A stretch of DNA of 64,000 nucleotides from Gemmatimonas aurantiaca (lineage in GTDB: Bacteria > Gemmatimonadota > Gemmatimonadetes > Gemmatimonadales > Gemmatimonadaceae): assembly GCF_037190085.1 (NCBI RefSeq), contig NZ_JBBCJO010000010.1:1-64000 (forward strand), read 5' to 3'. Numbering within the stretch: position 1 is the first letter of the stretch; each line of letters begins with the position of its first letter. Below are positions 25,305 through 32,737 of the stretch, in pieces. The notes beneath the pieces were generated by a model that did not search any database, had not been told where the DNA came from, and saw nothing but the letters and a program-made list of their open reading frames with translations. Position numbers and translations under genes: made by a program.

Positions 25305-26720
25305 ATGACTCCGAGTTCCACCCCCGGCCCGACCGCGGTGCGGTACGACGACGATGCGATGTTCTCCCGCATCGCACGCCGCCTGCTGCCACTGCTCTTT
25401 CTCTGTTACATCGTCGCCTATCTCGATCGTGTGAACGTCGGCTTCGCCAAGCTGCAGATGGCGGCGGAGCTCGAATGGTCCGATGCGATCTACGGTTTCG
25501 GAGCCGGTATCTTCTTCCTCGGCTACTTCTTCTTCGAAGTGCCGAGCAATCTGCTGCTCGAACGGTTCGGCGCGCGGCGCTGGATCGCCCGCATCATGAT
25601 CAGCTGGGGCATCATCTCGAGCGCGTTCGCCTTCGTGGATCGCATTCCGTGGGGACCACTGCCGGGATGGTTCGGTGTGGAGGCCGACGCGTTCGGTTTT
25701 TACGCGCTGCGTCTGCTGCTCGGTGTGGCCGAAGCGGGGTTCTTCCCGGGGATCATTCTCTATCTCACCTACTGGTTTCCCGCCGCACGCCGCGCGCGCA
25801 CCGTGGCGTGGTTCATGACGGCCATCGCCGTGGCCAATGTCGTGGGCGGCCCGCTGTCGGGCTTCATCATGAACATCTTCGATGGCTCGGGCGCGTGGAG
25901 CGGATGGCGCTGGCTGTTCGTGATCGAAGGCATTCCGTCGATACTCATGGGGGTGGCCGTCCTGCGCTGGCTGCCCGACGGTCCCCGACAGGCACGCTGG
26001 CTGTCGCCCCGCGATTGTGAACTGGTGGAACATCGGCTCGAGGCCGACCGCGCCGCCCGTGCGGCCAGCACCCTGGTGCAGGGCAAGGAGGCTTCACACG
26101 CCGGCCACGATCCGGCCACGGTGAAAGCCGCCATGACCGATCGACGCGTGTGGGCGCTGGCGTTCGTGTATTTCGCGGGGACGGTCTCGCTCTATGGCGT
26201 GAATTTCTGGATGCCCACCATCATCCAGGAGCTCGGGATCGATCGTACGGCGTATTTCGAGATCGGTCTGCTGTCGATGATTCCCTGGAGCATTGCCGGG
26301 CTCGCGATGGTCTGGGCGGGCGCACACTCCGATCGCACGGGTGAGCGGCGGTGGCATGTGGCTGGCGCTCTGGGGCTGACGGCAACCGGTCTGGCAGTGC
26401 TTTCGCTGGTGGGACACGCCATCATCCCCTCGCTGTTCGGTCTCGTGCTCGTGGCCAGTGGTGTGCTGGCGTTTTTCGCGACCTTCTGGTCGCTCCCCAC
26501 CGCCTTTCTGCAGCGGTCCGCGGCGGCGGCCGGTATCGCCTGGATCAACAGCATCGGCAACCTCGGCGGGCATTTCGGACCTGATCTCATCGGCCGTGTG
26601 CGCGCGGCAACGGGCGGGACGACGGGCGCCTTTCTCGCACTGGGCACACTGGCGGTGCTCGGTGCGATGGTGACGCTGACAGTGACCAAACCCTCCACGG
26701 TACGCTCGACCCCGCTGTAG
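25305..26720 (+). CDS. MFS transporter, anion:cation symporter (phthalate permease-like) type
   Basis: 471 residues with about 12 membrane helices. The opening LLFLCYIVAYLDRVNVGFAK matches the ACS/phthalate permease family, and the loop motif NLLLERFGARRWIARIMISW (about 85-105) is its signature. Such carriers take up organic acids, sugar acids or vitamin precursors with protons; the substrate cannot be named. The start at 25305 is chosen because of the -10 box 6 nt upstream and because homologues begin close to this point; an in-frame ATG at 25266 exists. Confidence 0.9.
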   Translation: MTPSSTPGPTAVRYDDDAMFSRIARRLLPLLFLCYIVAYLDRVNVGFAKLQMAAELEWSDAIYGFGAGIFFLGYFFFEVPSNLLLERFGARRWIARIMISWGIISSAFAFVDRIPWGPLPGWFGVEADAFGFYALRLLLGVAEAGFFPGIILYLTYWFPAARRARTVAWFMTAIAVANVVGGPLSGFIMNIFDGSGAWSGWRWLFVIEGIPSILMGVAVLRWLPDGPRQARWLSPRDCELVEHRLEADRAARAASTLVQGKEASHAGHDPATVKAAMTDRRVWALAFVYFAGTVSLYGVNFWMPTIIQELGIDRTAYFEIGLLSMIPWSIAGLAMVWAGAHSDRTGERRWHVAGALGLTATGLAVLSLVGHAIIPSLFGLVLVASGVLAFFATFWSLPTAFLQRSAAAAGIAWINSIGNLGGHFGPDLIGRVRAATGGTTGAFLALGTLAVLGAMVTLTVTKPSTVRSTPL

Positions 26721-26896
26721 CGTCAGTTCAGCATGCGCGCAGTCGCTGTGCTACGCTCATGGGAACAAAGTCCGCGAAAGAAAGCCGAAGAATGGGCTTC
26801 CTGCGTGCTGTTGGTCACCCAATCGATGGCCCCGGTTTTGCGACGGACGATCCCATCACGCTGCCTCGATTCGTCGCCCATTTCCCGGACCTGCTC

Positions 26897-27703
26897 ATGA
26901 TTCGCCCGTCGATCCTCCGCGGCATTGCCGCCCTGACGTTGCTGGTGTCGTCGTTCACGACGGCCGGGGCGCAGGGACGCATCTTCGTCAACAACGACGA
27001 GTGGACGCTCGACGCGTCGGGCCGTACGCAGGCCGGGAGCGCCAACGTCACCCAGTTCATGCGCAACGTGGCCTCGTGGCTCACGGGCGGCACGTCGGGC
27101 TCGGTGCTCATCGCCAGCGGCAACTTCGGGTTCCCGACAGCCGGCATCGGCGGAGACCTGAGCACGGGTGGTTACACCTTCACGACCACGAACAACAATG
27201 CCGGTGCCAATCTGGCGACGTTCGCCGGATACAGCGCCGTGTTCGTCGATGCCAGCACCGTCGCTGCGGTCGACAACGCGCAGTTGCAGGCCGATCTGCA
27301 GAGTTACGTGCTGGGCGGCGGCAGCGTGTTCGTGAACTTCGGGACGGGCGTTCTTTCTTCCGCGAACGAAGCGGCGGCGTTCAACACGTTCCTCGACTAC
27401 TTCGGCATTCAGGCAGCGTCTTCGTACAACGGGATCGCCGGTGTACACAACACGTCGACATGGTCGACGGAAGCGCCGTATGGCGCCGCGCTCTTCACGG
27501 GTGTTTCGGGGCTCTATTCCAACAACGGCAACAGCCTGTCGCTGGCGGGATCGAACGGAGCCGGGTATACCGCCCAGCTCTTCGGCGACGGACTGTATGC
27601 GGCATCCGCACGGGCGAGCGTGGTACCGGAGCCGTCCACGGTGACGCTGCTCGTGGCGGGGCTGGCAGCCATCGCCATGGCCGCGCGCCGTCGGCGTGCG
27701 TGA
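26897..27703 (+). CDS. PEP-CTERM sorting-domain secreted protein
   Basis: 268 residues from the ATG at 26897, where a signal peptide begins (PSILRGIAALTLLVSSFTTA, cleavage near GAQ). The mature part is Gly/Asn/Ser/Thr-rich with a flavodoxin-like alternation (AGYSAVFVDASTVAAVDNAQ; VLGGGSVFVNFGTGVLS), resembling proteins that report on a time-like display of an element. The C-terminus is VVPEPSTVTLLVAGLAAIA then MAARRRRA, the PEP-CTERM signal with a helix and basic tail for an exosortase. No exosortase is in this window. Followed by a good terminator. Confidence 0.8.
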   Translation: MIRPSILRGIAALTLLVSSFTTAGAQGRIFVNNDEWTLDASGRTQAGSANVTQFMRNVASWLTGGTSGSVLIASGNFGFPTAGIGGDLSTGGYTFTTTNNNAGANLATFAGYSAVFVDASTVAAVDNAQLQADLQSYVLGGGSVFVNFGTGVLSSANEAAAFNTFLDYFGIQAASSYNGIAGVHNTSTWSTEAPYGAALFTGVSGLYSNNGNSLSLAGSNGAGYTAQLFGDGLYAASARASVVPEPSTVTLLVAGLAAIAMAARRRRA

Positions 27704-27724
27704 ACAACGGGACGGGCGGTGCGG

Positions 27725-27762
27725 CCGGGTCGCTTCCACGCGGAGGCGACCCGGTTTCGTTT
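27725..27762 (+). terminator. Rho-independent terminator after the PEP-CTERM gene
   Basis: Stem CCGGGTCGCTTCC (27725-27737) with GGAGGCGACCCGG (27742-27754), one G-U pair, loop ACGC, then TTTCGTTT. It lies 22 nt after the stop codon. Confidence 0.75.
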
Positions 27763-27789
27763 GGGGCTCTGGCCTCTGGGATCTGACCA

Positions 27790-28148
27790 CTGGCCTCTGG
27801 CGTCTGGGTCAGATTGTCAGACAGGGTCAGAGGTGAGAGATCAGCCGGTCAGAACTGAGACGGCGATCGAATTGAGAGATCAGACAACCACGAGGTCAGA
27901 AATCTGAGCGCTGGCGGCGACGACCGTTCGTGCGCGCCACCGGCTGCGGGCCGGGCGCCCGCAGGGTCCTCGGGGCGCGAAGCGCCCCGCAAAACGCCGA
28001 GCCCTCGCGTCAGCACCCCACCTGCGGGCGAAGTGCTCAGACCTCTCATCTCGTTGTTATCTGATTTCTCAATTCGATCGCCGTCTCAGTTCTGACCGGC
28101 TGATCTCTCACCTCTGACCCTGTCTGACAATCTGACGCCAGAGGCCAG
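27790..28148. repeat. Large foldback element (about 110-bp arms), structured centre
   Basis: The left arm (27790-27908) and right arm (28036-28148) are near-perfect reverse complements, with a few mismatches and one 6-nt insertion. The shared blocks include GGTGAGAGATCAGCCGGTCA and GACGGCGATCGAATTGAGA. Each arm repeats GTCAGA-like words at short intervals. The centre also pairs: CGCCCGCAGG with CCTGCGGGCG, and a small GGGGCGC-GAA-GCGCCCC hairpin. No transposase or gene lies inside. It fills the gap between two convergent genes. A transcript would fold into a very long hairpin. Confidence 0.85.
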
Positions 28149-28151
28149 AAC

Positions 28152-29348
28152 TCAAATGACATTCCGCTCCAGCAGCGGCCTCCCTTCCCCAATTCTCGTC
28201 ACGCGAAACGGCGTCAGGTCGAGCGTCTGATATCTGCCCGTCGCAATCAGTTCGGCCAGACCCCGGCCAACGACCGGCGCCTGCTGCAGCCCGTGTCCCG
28301 AAAATCCGCACGCCACGAAGACATTCGCGAATGGCGGGAGCGCGCCCACCAATCCGTTGTGGTCGAAGTCGTTCATCTCGTAGTAGCCCGCCCACGACGA
28401 CGTCACCCGCAATGCGTCGAATGCGGGCACACGATGCGCGAGGGCCGGCCAGATGTGTTCGTCGAAGAGGCTGTGATCGACGCGATCGAGCGGGACATCA
28501 TCGGCGTCCACGCGCGGAGGCGCGCCGCAGAGAAAACGGCCCGGTTCCGCTTCCGGCCTGAACCACACGCCACTGGGATCGATCAGCAGGGGCGCATCGG
28601 GCAGCGCCACGTCGGCTTCGATGGCAAAAACATCCCGTTTGCGCGCATGCACGGGAAGCGGCGCGCCGAGCAGATGGGTGACATGCCCCGACCACGCTCC
28701 CGCCGTCACCACCACCTCGTCCGCTTCGAATACCCGTCCTGTCGCATCGTGAATGGTGCGAACGTGTGCATCGTCCTGTGTGAAGCGCACCACATTCGCC
28801 TCGACGAACTGCGCGCCCGCCTCGATCGCGGCGCGGCGGAATGCCTGCATGGCCGCATAGCCGTCGAACCAACCCTCACCACTGGTGGGCGTGGAAAGCC
28901 CGAGCGATCCGAGCTCCAGATCATTCACGTGCAGCCACGGGAAACGCGCCGAGAGCGCCGCCGGATCGAGCAGGGCGGTGTGCACGGCGTGCTGTTGCTG
29001 CAGGGCATGTTGTTCACGAAGCACCGTCGCGCCCTCGGCAGTGGCCGACAGGTAGAGATATCCCGGTTCCACGAGACCGATGCGGGGCTGCTCGCCCGCC
29101 ACCGCGAGCTGCGCACCGATGGCACGATAGAACAGCAGACTTTCCTGCGACACGCGGATGTTGATGGCGGTGGAGAACTGCTGCCGGATCGCGCACGCGG
29201 ACCGTGCGCTGGATGCCAGCGCATAGGACATATCGCGCTCGAGCACGACGGCCCGGATCCCGTGTGTGTGTGCCAGAAACCATGCGGTTGCCGAGCCCAT
29301 CACCCCGCCGCCAACGATCACCACCCGCCGGTCCGTCCGCCGATCCAT
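28152..29348 (-). CDS. FAD-dependent amino-acid oxidase/dehydrogenase (DAO family)
   Basis: 398 residues from the ATG at 29348 (GGAG 9 nt upstream), directly before the FAD-binding RRVVIVGGGVMGSATAWFLA. A longer frame exists but would overlap the divergent gene's promoter. DAO-family features: VVLERD at the end of the second strand, SSARSACAIRQQFS, GYYEMNDFDHNGLVG, and CGFSGHGLQQAPVVGRGLAEL near the C-terminus. It oxidises an amine or amino acid to the imine using FAD, as in glycine oxidase, sarcosine oxidase or D-amino-acid dehydrogenase. It is divergent from an ornithine-cyclodeaminase-family gene and near an N-acyl-D-amino-acid deacylase, so a D-amino acid is a reasonable substrate guess. 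Confidence 0.85.
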   Translation of the reverse strand: MDRRTDRRVVIVGGGVMGSATAWFLAHTHGIRAVVLERDMSYALASSARSACAIRQQFSTAINIRVSQESLLFYRAIGAQLAVAGEQPRIGLVEPGYLYLSATAEGATVLREQHALQQQHAVHTALLDPAALSARFPWLHVNDLELGSLGLSTPTSGEGWFDGYAAMQAFRRAAIEAGAQFVEANVVRFTQDDAHVRTIHDATGRVFEADEVVVTAGAWSGHVTHLLGAPLPVHARKRDVFAIEADVALPDAPLLIDPSGVWFRPEAEPGRFLCGAPPRVDADDVPLDRVDHSLFDEHIWPALAHRVPAFDALRVTSSWAGYYEMNDFDHNGLVGALPPFANVFVACGFSGHGLQQAPVVGRGLAELIATGRYQTLDLTPFRVTRIGEGRPLLERNVI

Positions 29349-29417
29349 ACCCACTCCCGTCGTCGAAAAAATCCATCGGAATCCGCTCGTCGCGCTGCTG
29401 CGCATGGCGGCGCGATG

Positions 29418-29423
29418 TAGAAT
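29418..29423 (+). promoter_or_regulatory. -10 box (TAGAAT) for a leaderless mini-ORF
   Basis: TAGAAT followed by 6 nt and the ATG at 29430. This is the only good -10 found before the ornithine-cyclodeaminase-family gene at 29477. Confidence 0.5.
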
Positions 29424-29429
29424 CGTGTC

Positions 29430-29480
29430 ATGCCGGTCCAGAGACATGAAACGTCCGGAACGTCCGTGGCACGTCCATGA
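29430..29480 (+). CDS. Possible 16-residue leaderless leader peptide
   Basis: ATG at 29430, 6 nt after TAGAAT, encodes MPVQRHETSGTSVARP and stops at TGA 29478-29480. That stop overlaps the ATG of the next gene (ATGA, 29477-29480). Leaderless initiation here would deliver ribosomes by coupling to a gene that has no ribosome site of its own. The length is too short to judge by coding bias; the case rests on promoter spacing and exact overlap. Confidence 0.4.
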   Translation: MPVQRHETSGTSVARP

Positions 29481-30565
29481 CCCATTCGCCTGGAGGCAAC
29501 CTGCTGCAGCATTGCACGGCTGACCAGATCCACGCCCAGCTCGATTGGCCGACGCTCGCCGCGACGCTGACCGCCGCGTTCATCCATCCGCCGGCGGTGC
29601 CGACACGGCATGCGCACACCCTGCGGCCACCCGGAACCAGCACCGCCGGCGGGGGTCCCGATGCGGGCCCCGATGCCAACGGCAAAACAGCCGCCGACAT
29701 ACTGCTGCTCATGCCGGCATGGAACACACGCTACATCGGCCTCAAGCTCGTGACCGTCATTCCCGACGCGCCACGACATGGCGGGCGAACGGTCGACGCC
29801 AGCTATCTGCTGCTCGATCGGGCCACCGGGGCGCCGCGCCTGCTGCTCGACGGTGAGGCTCTCACGGTACGGCGGACCGCCGCGACCTCGGCGGTGGCGG
29901 CCAGGGCGCTGGCACGTCCCGGCGCGCACACGCTACTGGTGGTGGGCACGGGACGCCTCGCCCCGTGGATGGCCCGGGCGCACTGTGCCTTGCAGCCGAC
30001 GATCCGCCAGGTCCTCGTCTGGGGCCGCGATCCCGCGCGGGCCGCGGCGACTGCCGCGGAGGTTGCCGGTCAGTTGCGGGCCGATTCGCAGGTCGACTCG
30101 CAGGTCGGGCATGGCGGGATGCGTCATCACATGCCGGCCGTGGAATCGGTGGAATCGCTCGAATCGGCGTGCCGCAGGGCCCACATCATCACCTGCGCCA
30201 CCACGGCCTCGACCCCGGTGATACAGGGCGCCTGGCTGGAGCCCGGCGTCCATCTCGATCTGGTGGGCGCCTTCACGCCCGACATGCGGGAGGTCGACGA
30301 CCTGGCGGTCCAGCGGGCCCAGGTCTTCGTGGACGACTATCCTGCGGCGCTGCGCGAAGCCGGAGATCTCGTCCAGCCACTGGCGAGTGGCGCCATCGAT
30401 CGCGATCATCTGCGGGCCGACCTCGGGGAACTCCTCCGCGGCACGCGTCCGGGCCGACGGACACCCGATGACATCACCCTCTTCAAGTCGGTGGGTCACG
30501 CGCTCGAAGACCTCGCGGCCGCGGCCCTGATCTTCGAGCGTCTGGCCATTCCGAATCCCACGTGA
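29477..30565 (+). CDS. Ornithine cyclodeaminase/mu-crystallin family protein
   Basis: 362 residues. NAD(P)-binding motif VVGTGRLAPWMARAHCAL, preceded by LDGEALTVRRTAATSAVAARAL, and followed by CATTASTPVIQGAWL, VGAFTPDMREVD and FVDDYPAALREAGDL; these are all typical. Members include ornithine cyclodeaminase, alanine dehydrogenase and ketimine reductases that reduce delta-1-pyrroline-2-carboxylate or delta-1-piperideine-2-carboxylate to L-proline or L-pipecolate. DSQVDSQVG at about residue 206 comes from a 12-bp tandem duplication. Divergent from a FAD oxidase and 66 nt before an N-acyl-D-amino-acid deacylase. A ketimine reductase role fits that context but is inference. Confidence 0.85.
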   Translation: MTHSPGGNLLQHCTADQIHAQLDWPTLAATLTAAFIHPPAVPTRHAHTLRPPGTSTAGGGPDAGPDANGKTAADILLLMPAWNTRYIGLKLVTVIPDAPRHGGRTVDASYLLLDRATGAPRLLLDGEALTVRRTAATSAVAARALARPGAHTLLVVGTGRLAPWMARAHCALQPTIRQVLVWGRDPARAAATAAEVAGQLRADSQVDSQVGHGGMRHHMPAVESVESLESACRRAHIITCATTASTPVIQGAWLEPGVHLDLVGAFTPDMREVDDLAVQRAQVFVDDYPAALREAGDLVQPLASGAIDRDHLRADLGELLRGTRPGRRTPDDITLFKSVGHALEDLAAAALIFERLAIPNPT

Positions 30566-30585
30566 CCTCACGTTTGCTCTCCCGC

Positions 30586-30615
30586 GTGAATTCCCGTGAA
30601 TTCCCGTGAATCCCT
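30586..30615. repeat. 10-bp tandem repeat before the deacylase gene
   Basis: GTGAATTCCC twice and GTGAATCCCT once, 17 nt before the ATG at 30632. Confidence 0.6.
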
Positions 30616-30631
30616 CACGAATCCCACGACC

Positions 30632-32269
30632 ATGTCGCCGGCCCCACGGTTCCCTGCACGCGCCGCCTCCCGGCTCCGACCGGTTCTGACCCGTACGCTC
30701 ATCGCAGCCGGTGCGGTCGTCATCGGTCTTCTGACCGGCAGCCGCGCCGAAGCGCAGACGAATGCGGTCGATACCGTGGACGTGTTGCTCACGGGTGGGC
30801 AGGTGTACGATGGCACGGGTGCGAATGCCCGCACCGTGGCGGTGGGCATTCGTGGCGATCGCATCCGATTCGTGGGACCCGTCCCGCGCGGACTCGTGGC
30901 AAAGGAACGCATCGATGTGTCGGGGCTGATCGTCGCACCCGGCTTCATCGATCCGCACACCCATTCGTACGAAGGGTTGCCCCGGCTGGGCCCCACCGGC
31001 CGGCAGAATGCTTCCGCGCTCATGCAGGGGGTGACCACCGTGGTGCTGGGCGCCGATGGGCGCGGACCGATCGAGGTGCGCATGGTGCTCGACAGCGCGG
31101 AAAAGGCCGGCCTGGGCACAAACACCTATGCCCTTGTGGGATTCGGCACGGTGCGTGGTCGTGTACTCGGTGCGTCCTCGGCGCCGGCCACCCCGCGGCA
31201 GATCGAGCAGATGCGGGCGCTCGTCGTGCAGGCGCTGGAGCAGGGGGCCTATGGCGTGGGGTCAGGACTCTTCTACGCGCCGCAGTCGTATTCCAGCACG
31301 GAGGAAGTGCTGTCGGTGGTGTCCGCAGCCCGTCCATTCGGCGGCGTCTACGATACACATCAGCGGGACGAGAGCTCGTATACGATCGGTCTTTTTGCGT
31401 CGGTGGAAGAATCCATCCGCATCGGCTGCGGATCGGGACTCACGACGAATATCGGGCACATCAAGGCGCTGGGTGTGGATGTGTGGGGCAAGGCGGACAG
31501 CGTGCTGTCGATCATGCGTGCAGCCCGTGCGCGCGGTTGCGTGGTGGTGGCCGATCAGTATCCCTGGACGGCGAGTGGCACGGGACTCAGCGCCGCGCTG
31601 CTGCCGCGCTGGGCGCAGGCCGGTGGAGGCGATTCCCTGCGGGCCCGCATCGCCGATCCGGCTGTGCGCGCGCGCATCCTCACGGAGATGACGGAGAACC
31701 TGCGACGCCGGGGCGGTGACAGCACGCTGCTGCTCATCAACGGAGTCGGCGGGGCGGCTCCGTATATCGGCAAGACCCTGGCCCAGGTGGCGCGCGAGAG
31801 CGGCCGGCCGGCGGTGGAGGCGGCGCTCGATCTCATCGATCGTGGATTCGACATGGGTGTGGCGTCGTTCAACATGACCGAGGCCGACATCGAGACCTTC
31901 ATGCGCGACCCGTTCGTCATGACGAGTTCCGATGGATCGGCGGGCCATCCCCGGCTCTATGGCACGTTCCCGCGCAAGATCCGCCGCTATGTACTCGACA
32001 AGCCGGTGATCACCATGGCCCGCATGGTCGAGGCCTCGTCGGGTCAGGTGGCACGCACGTACGGTCTCGCCGATCGGGGCGTGCTGCGCGCGGGTGCCTA
32101 TGCCGATGTCATCGTGTTCGATCCGAAGACCATCCGGGAAGAGGCGACTTATACCGAACCCACGAAACTGGCAACCGGCATGCGTCACGTGTTCGTGAAT
32201 GGCCGGCCGGCCGTGCGGAATGGAGCCGTGACCGGCGTGTTGGCCGGACGGGGTTTGCGGAAACGCTGA
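30632..32269 (+). CDS. Exported N-acyl-D-amino-acid deacylase (amidohydrolase superfamily)
   Basis: 545 residues from the ATG at 30632. A signal peptide (VLTRTLIAAGAVVIGLLTG, cleavage near RAEAQ) indicates export. Amidohydrolase features: LLTGGQVYDGTGANARTVAV, VAPGFIDPHTHSYEG (metal ligands), YGVGSGLFYAPQSYSSTEE, DTHQRDESSY (His ligand) and IGHIKALG. The C-terminal RGVLRAGAYADVIVFDP closes the beta-sandwich. The family frees D-amino acids from N-acyl forms; close relatives are dipeptidases, so the exact substrate is not certain. Two upstream genes suit further use of a D-amino acid. Confidence 0.88.
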   Translation: MSPAPRFPARAASRLRPVLTRTLIAAGAVVIGLLTGSRAEAQTNAVDTVDVLLTGGQVYDGTGANARTVAVGIRGDRIRFVGPVPRGLVAKERIDVSGLIVAPGFIDPHTHSYEGLPRLGPTGRQNASALMQGVTTVVLGADGRGPIEVRMVLDSAEKAGLGTNTYALVGFGTVRGRVLGASSAPATPRQIEQMRALVVQALEQGAYGVGSGLFYAPQSYSSTEEVLSVVSAARPFGGVYDTHQRDESSYTIGLFASVEESIRIGCGSGLTTNIGHIKALGVDVWGKADSVLSIMRAARARGCVVVADQYPWTASGTGLSAALLPRWAQAGGGDSLRARIADPAVRARILTEMTENLRRRGGDSTLLLINGVGGAAPYIGKTLAQVARESGRPAVEAALDLIDRGFDMGVASFNMTEADIETFMRDPFVMTSSDGSAGHPRLYGTFPRKIRRYVLDKPVITMARMVEASSGQVARTYGLADRGVLRAGAYADVIVFDPKTIREEATYTEPTKLATGMRHVFVNGRPAVRNGAVTGVLAGRGLRKR

Positions 32270-32737
32270 GCATTCGCGGGCAACGGGAGCAGCACCGCGA
32301 ACACGGAGGGCATTCACCGTTTCGCGGACAAATGCGGCGGACGAGATGATCTCTCACGCGCCGACGAAGCGATGTGTCGCAACTGGTCCGCAGAAGTATC
32401 GGCCTGCGTCGACGCTGTTTCCCGTCCGGCAGCAGGGACGAAATCTGAATGATCCCCGGGTATCGGATTTCAGCTCTTCACGCGATGTCTCACGCGTGTT
32501 CGATCTGCATCCGATGAACACCCTGCTCGTGCACGCGTCCTTCCGGTGCAATCCCTGAGAGCACAACAGCCCATCGGCGGGTCGCGTCACCACACGCTTT
32601 CCCTCGCATGGCAGGGGCGATAGCTTAGCCAGTCACTCCCCTCCATCCGGCACATAGATGCCGTGGTCAACGACGTACGCTTCGACGACGTACCGGGAGT
32701 GAAGTCAGCGCTACCCCATACTGCCCCAGGAGGACTG
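32270..32737. other. Long intergenic region upstream of the susC-like gene
   Basis: 468 nt with no convincing gene. CCGCGAA/TTCGCGG ends a bulged stem at 32295-32327 that could end the deacylase transcript, but no T run follows. The 3' end holds the AGGAGGA ribosome site (32729-32735) of the SusC-like gene. The length suggests a regulated promoter with a leader of more than 100 nt. No clear box pair could be named. Confidence 0.45.

Noticed and set aside
27790..28148. Insertion sequence or CRISPR array
   Set aside because: No transposase frame, no target-site duplication and no regularly spaced direct repeats; the structure is an inverted repeat.
28152..29447. Longer FAD oxidase starting at ATG 29447
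   Set aside because: The extra 33 residues are not family-like and overlap the divergent TAGAAT box; ATG 29348 has a ribosome site just before the FAD motif.
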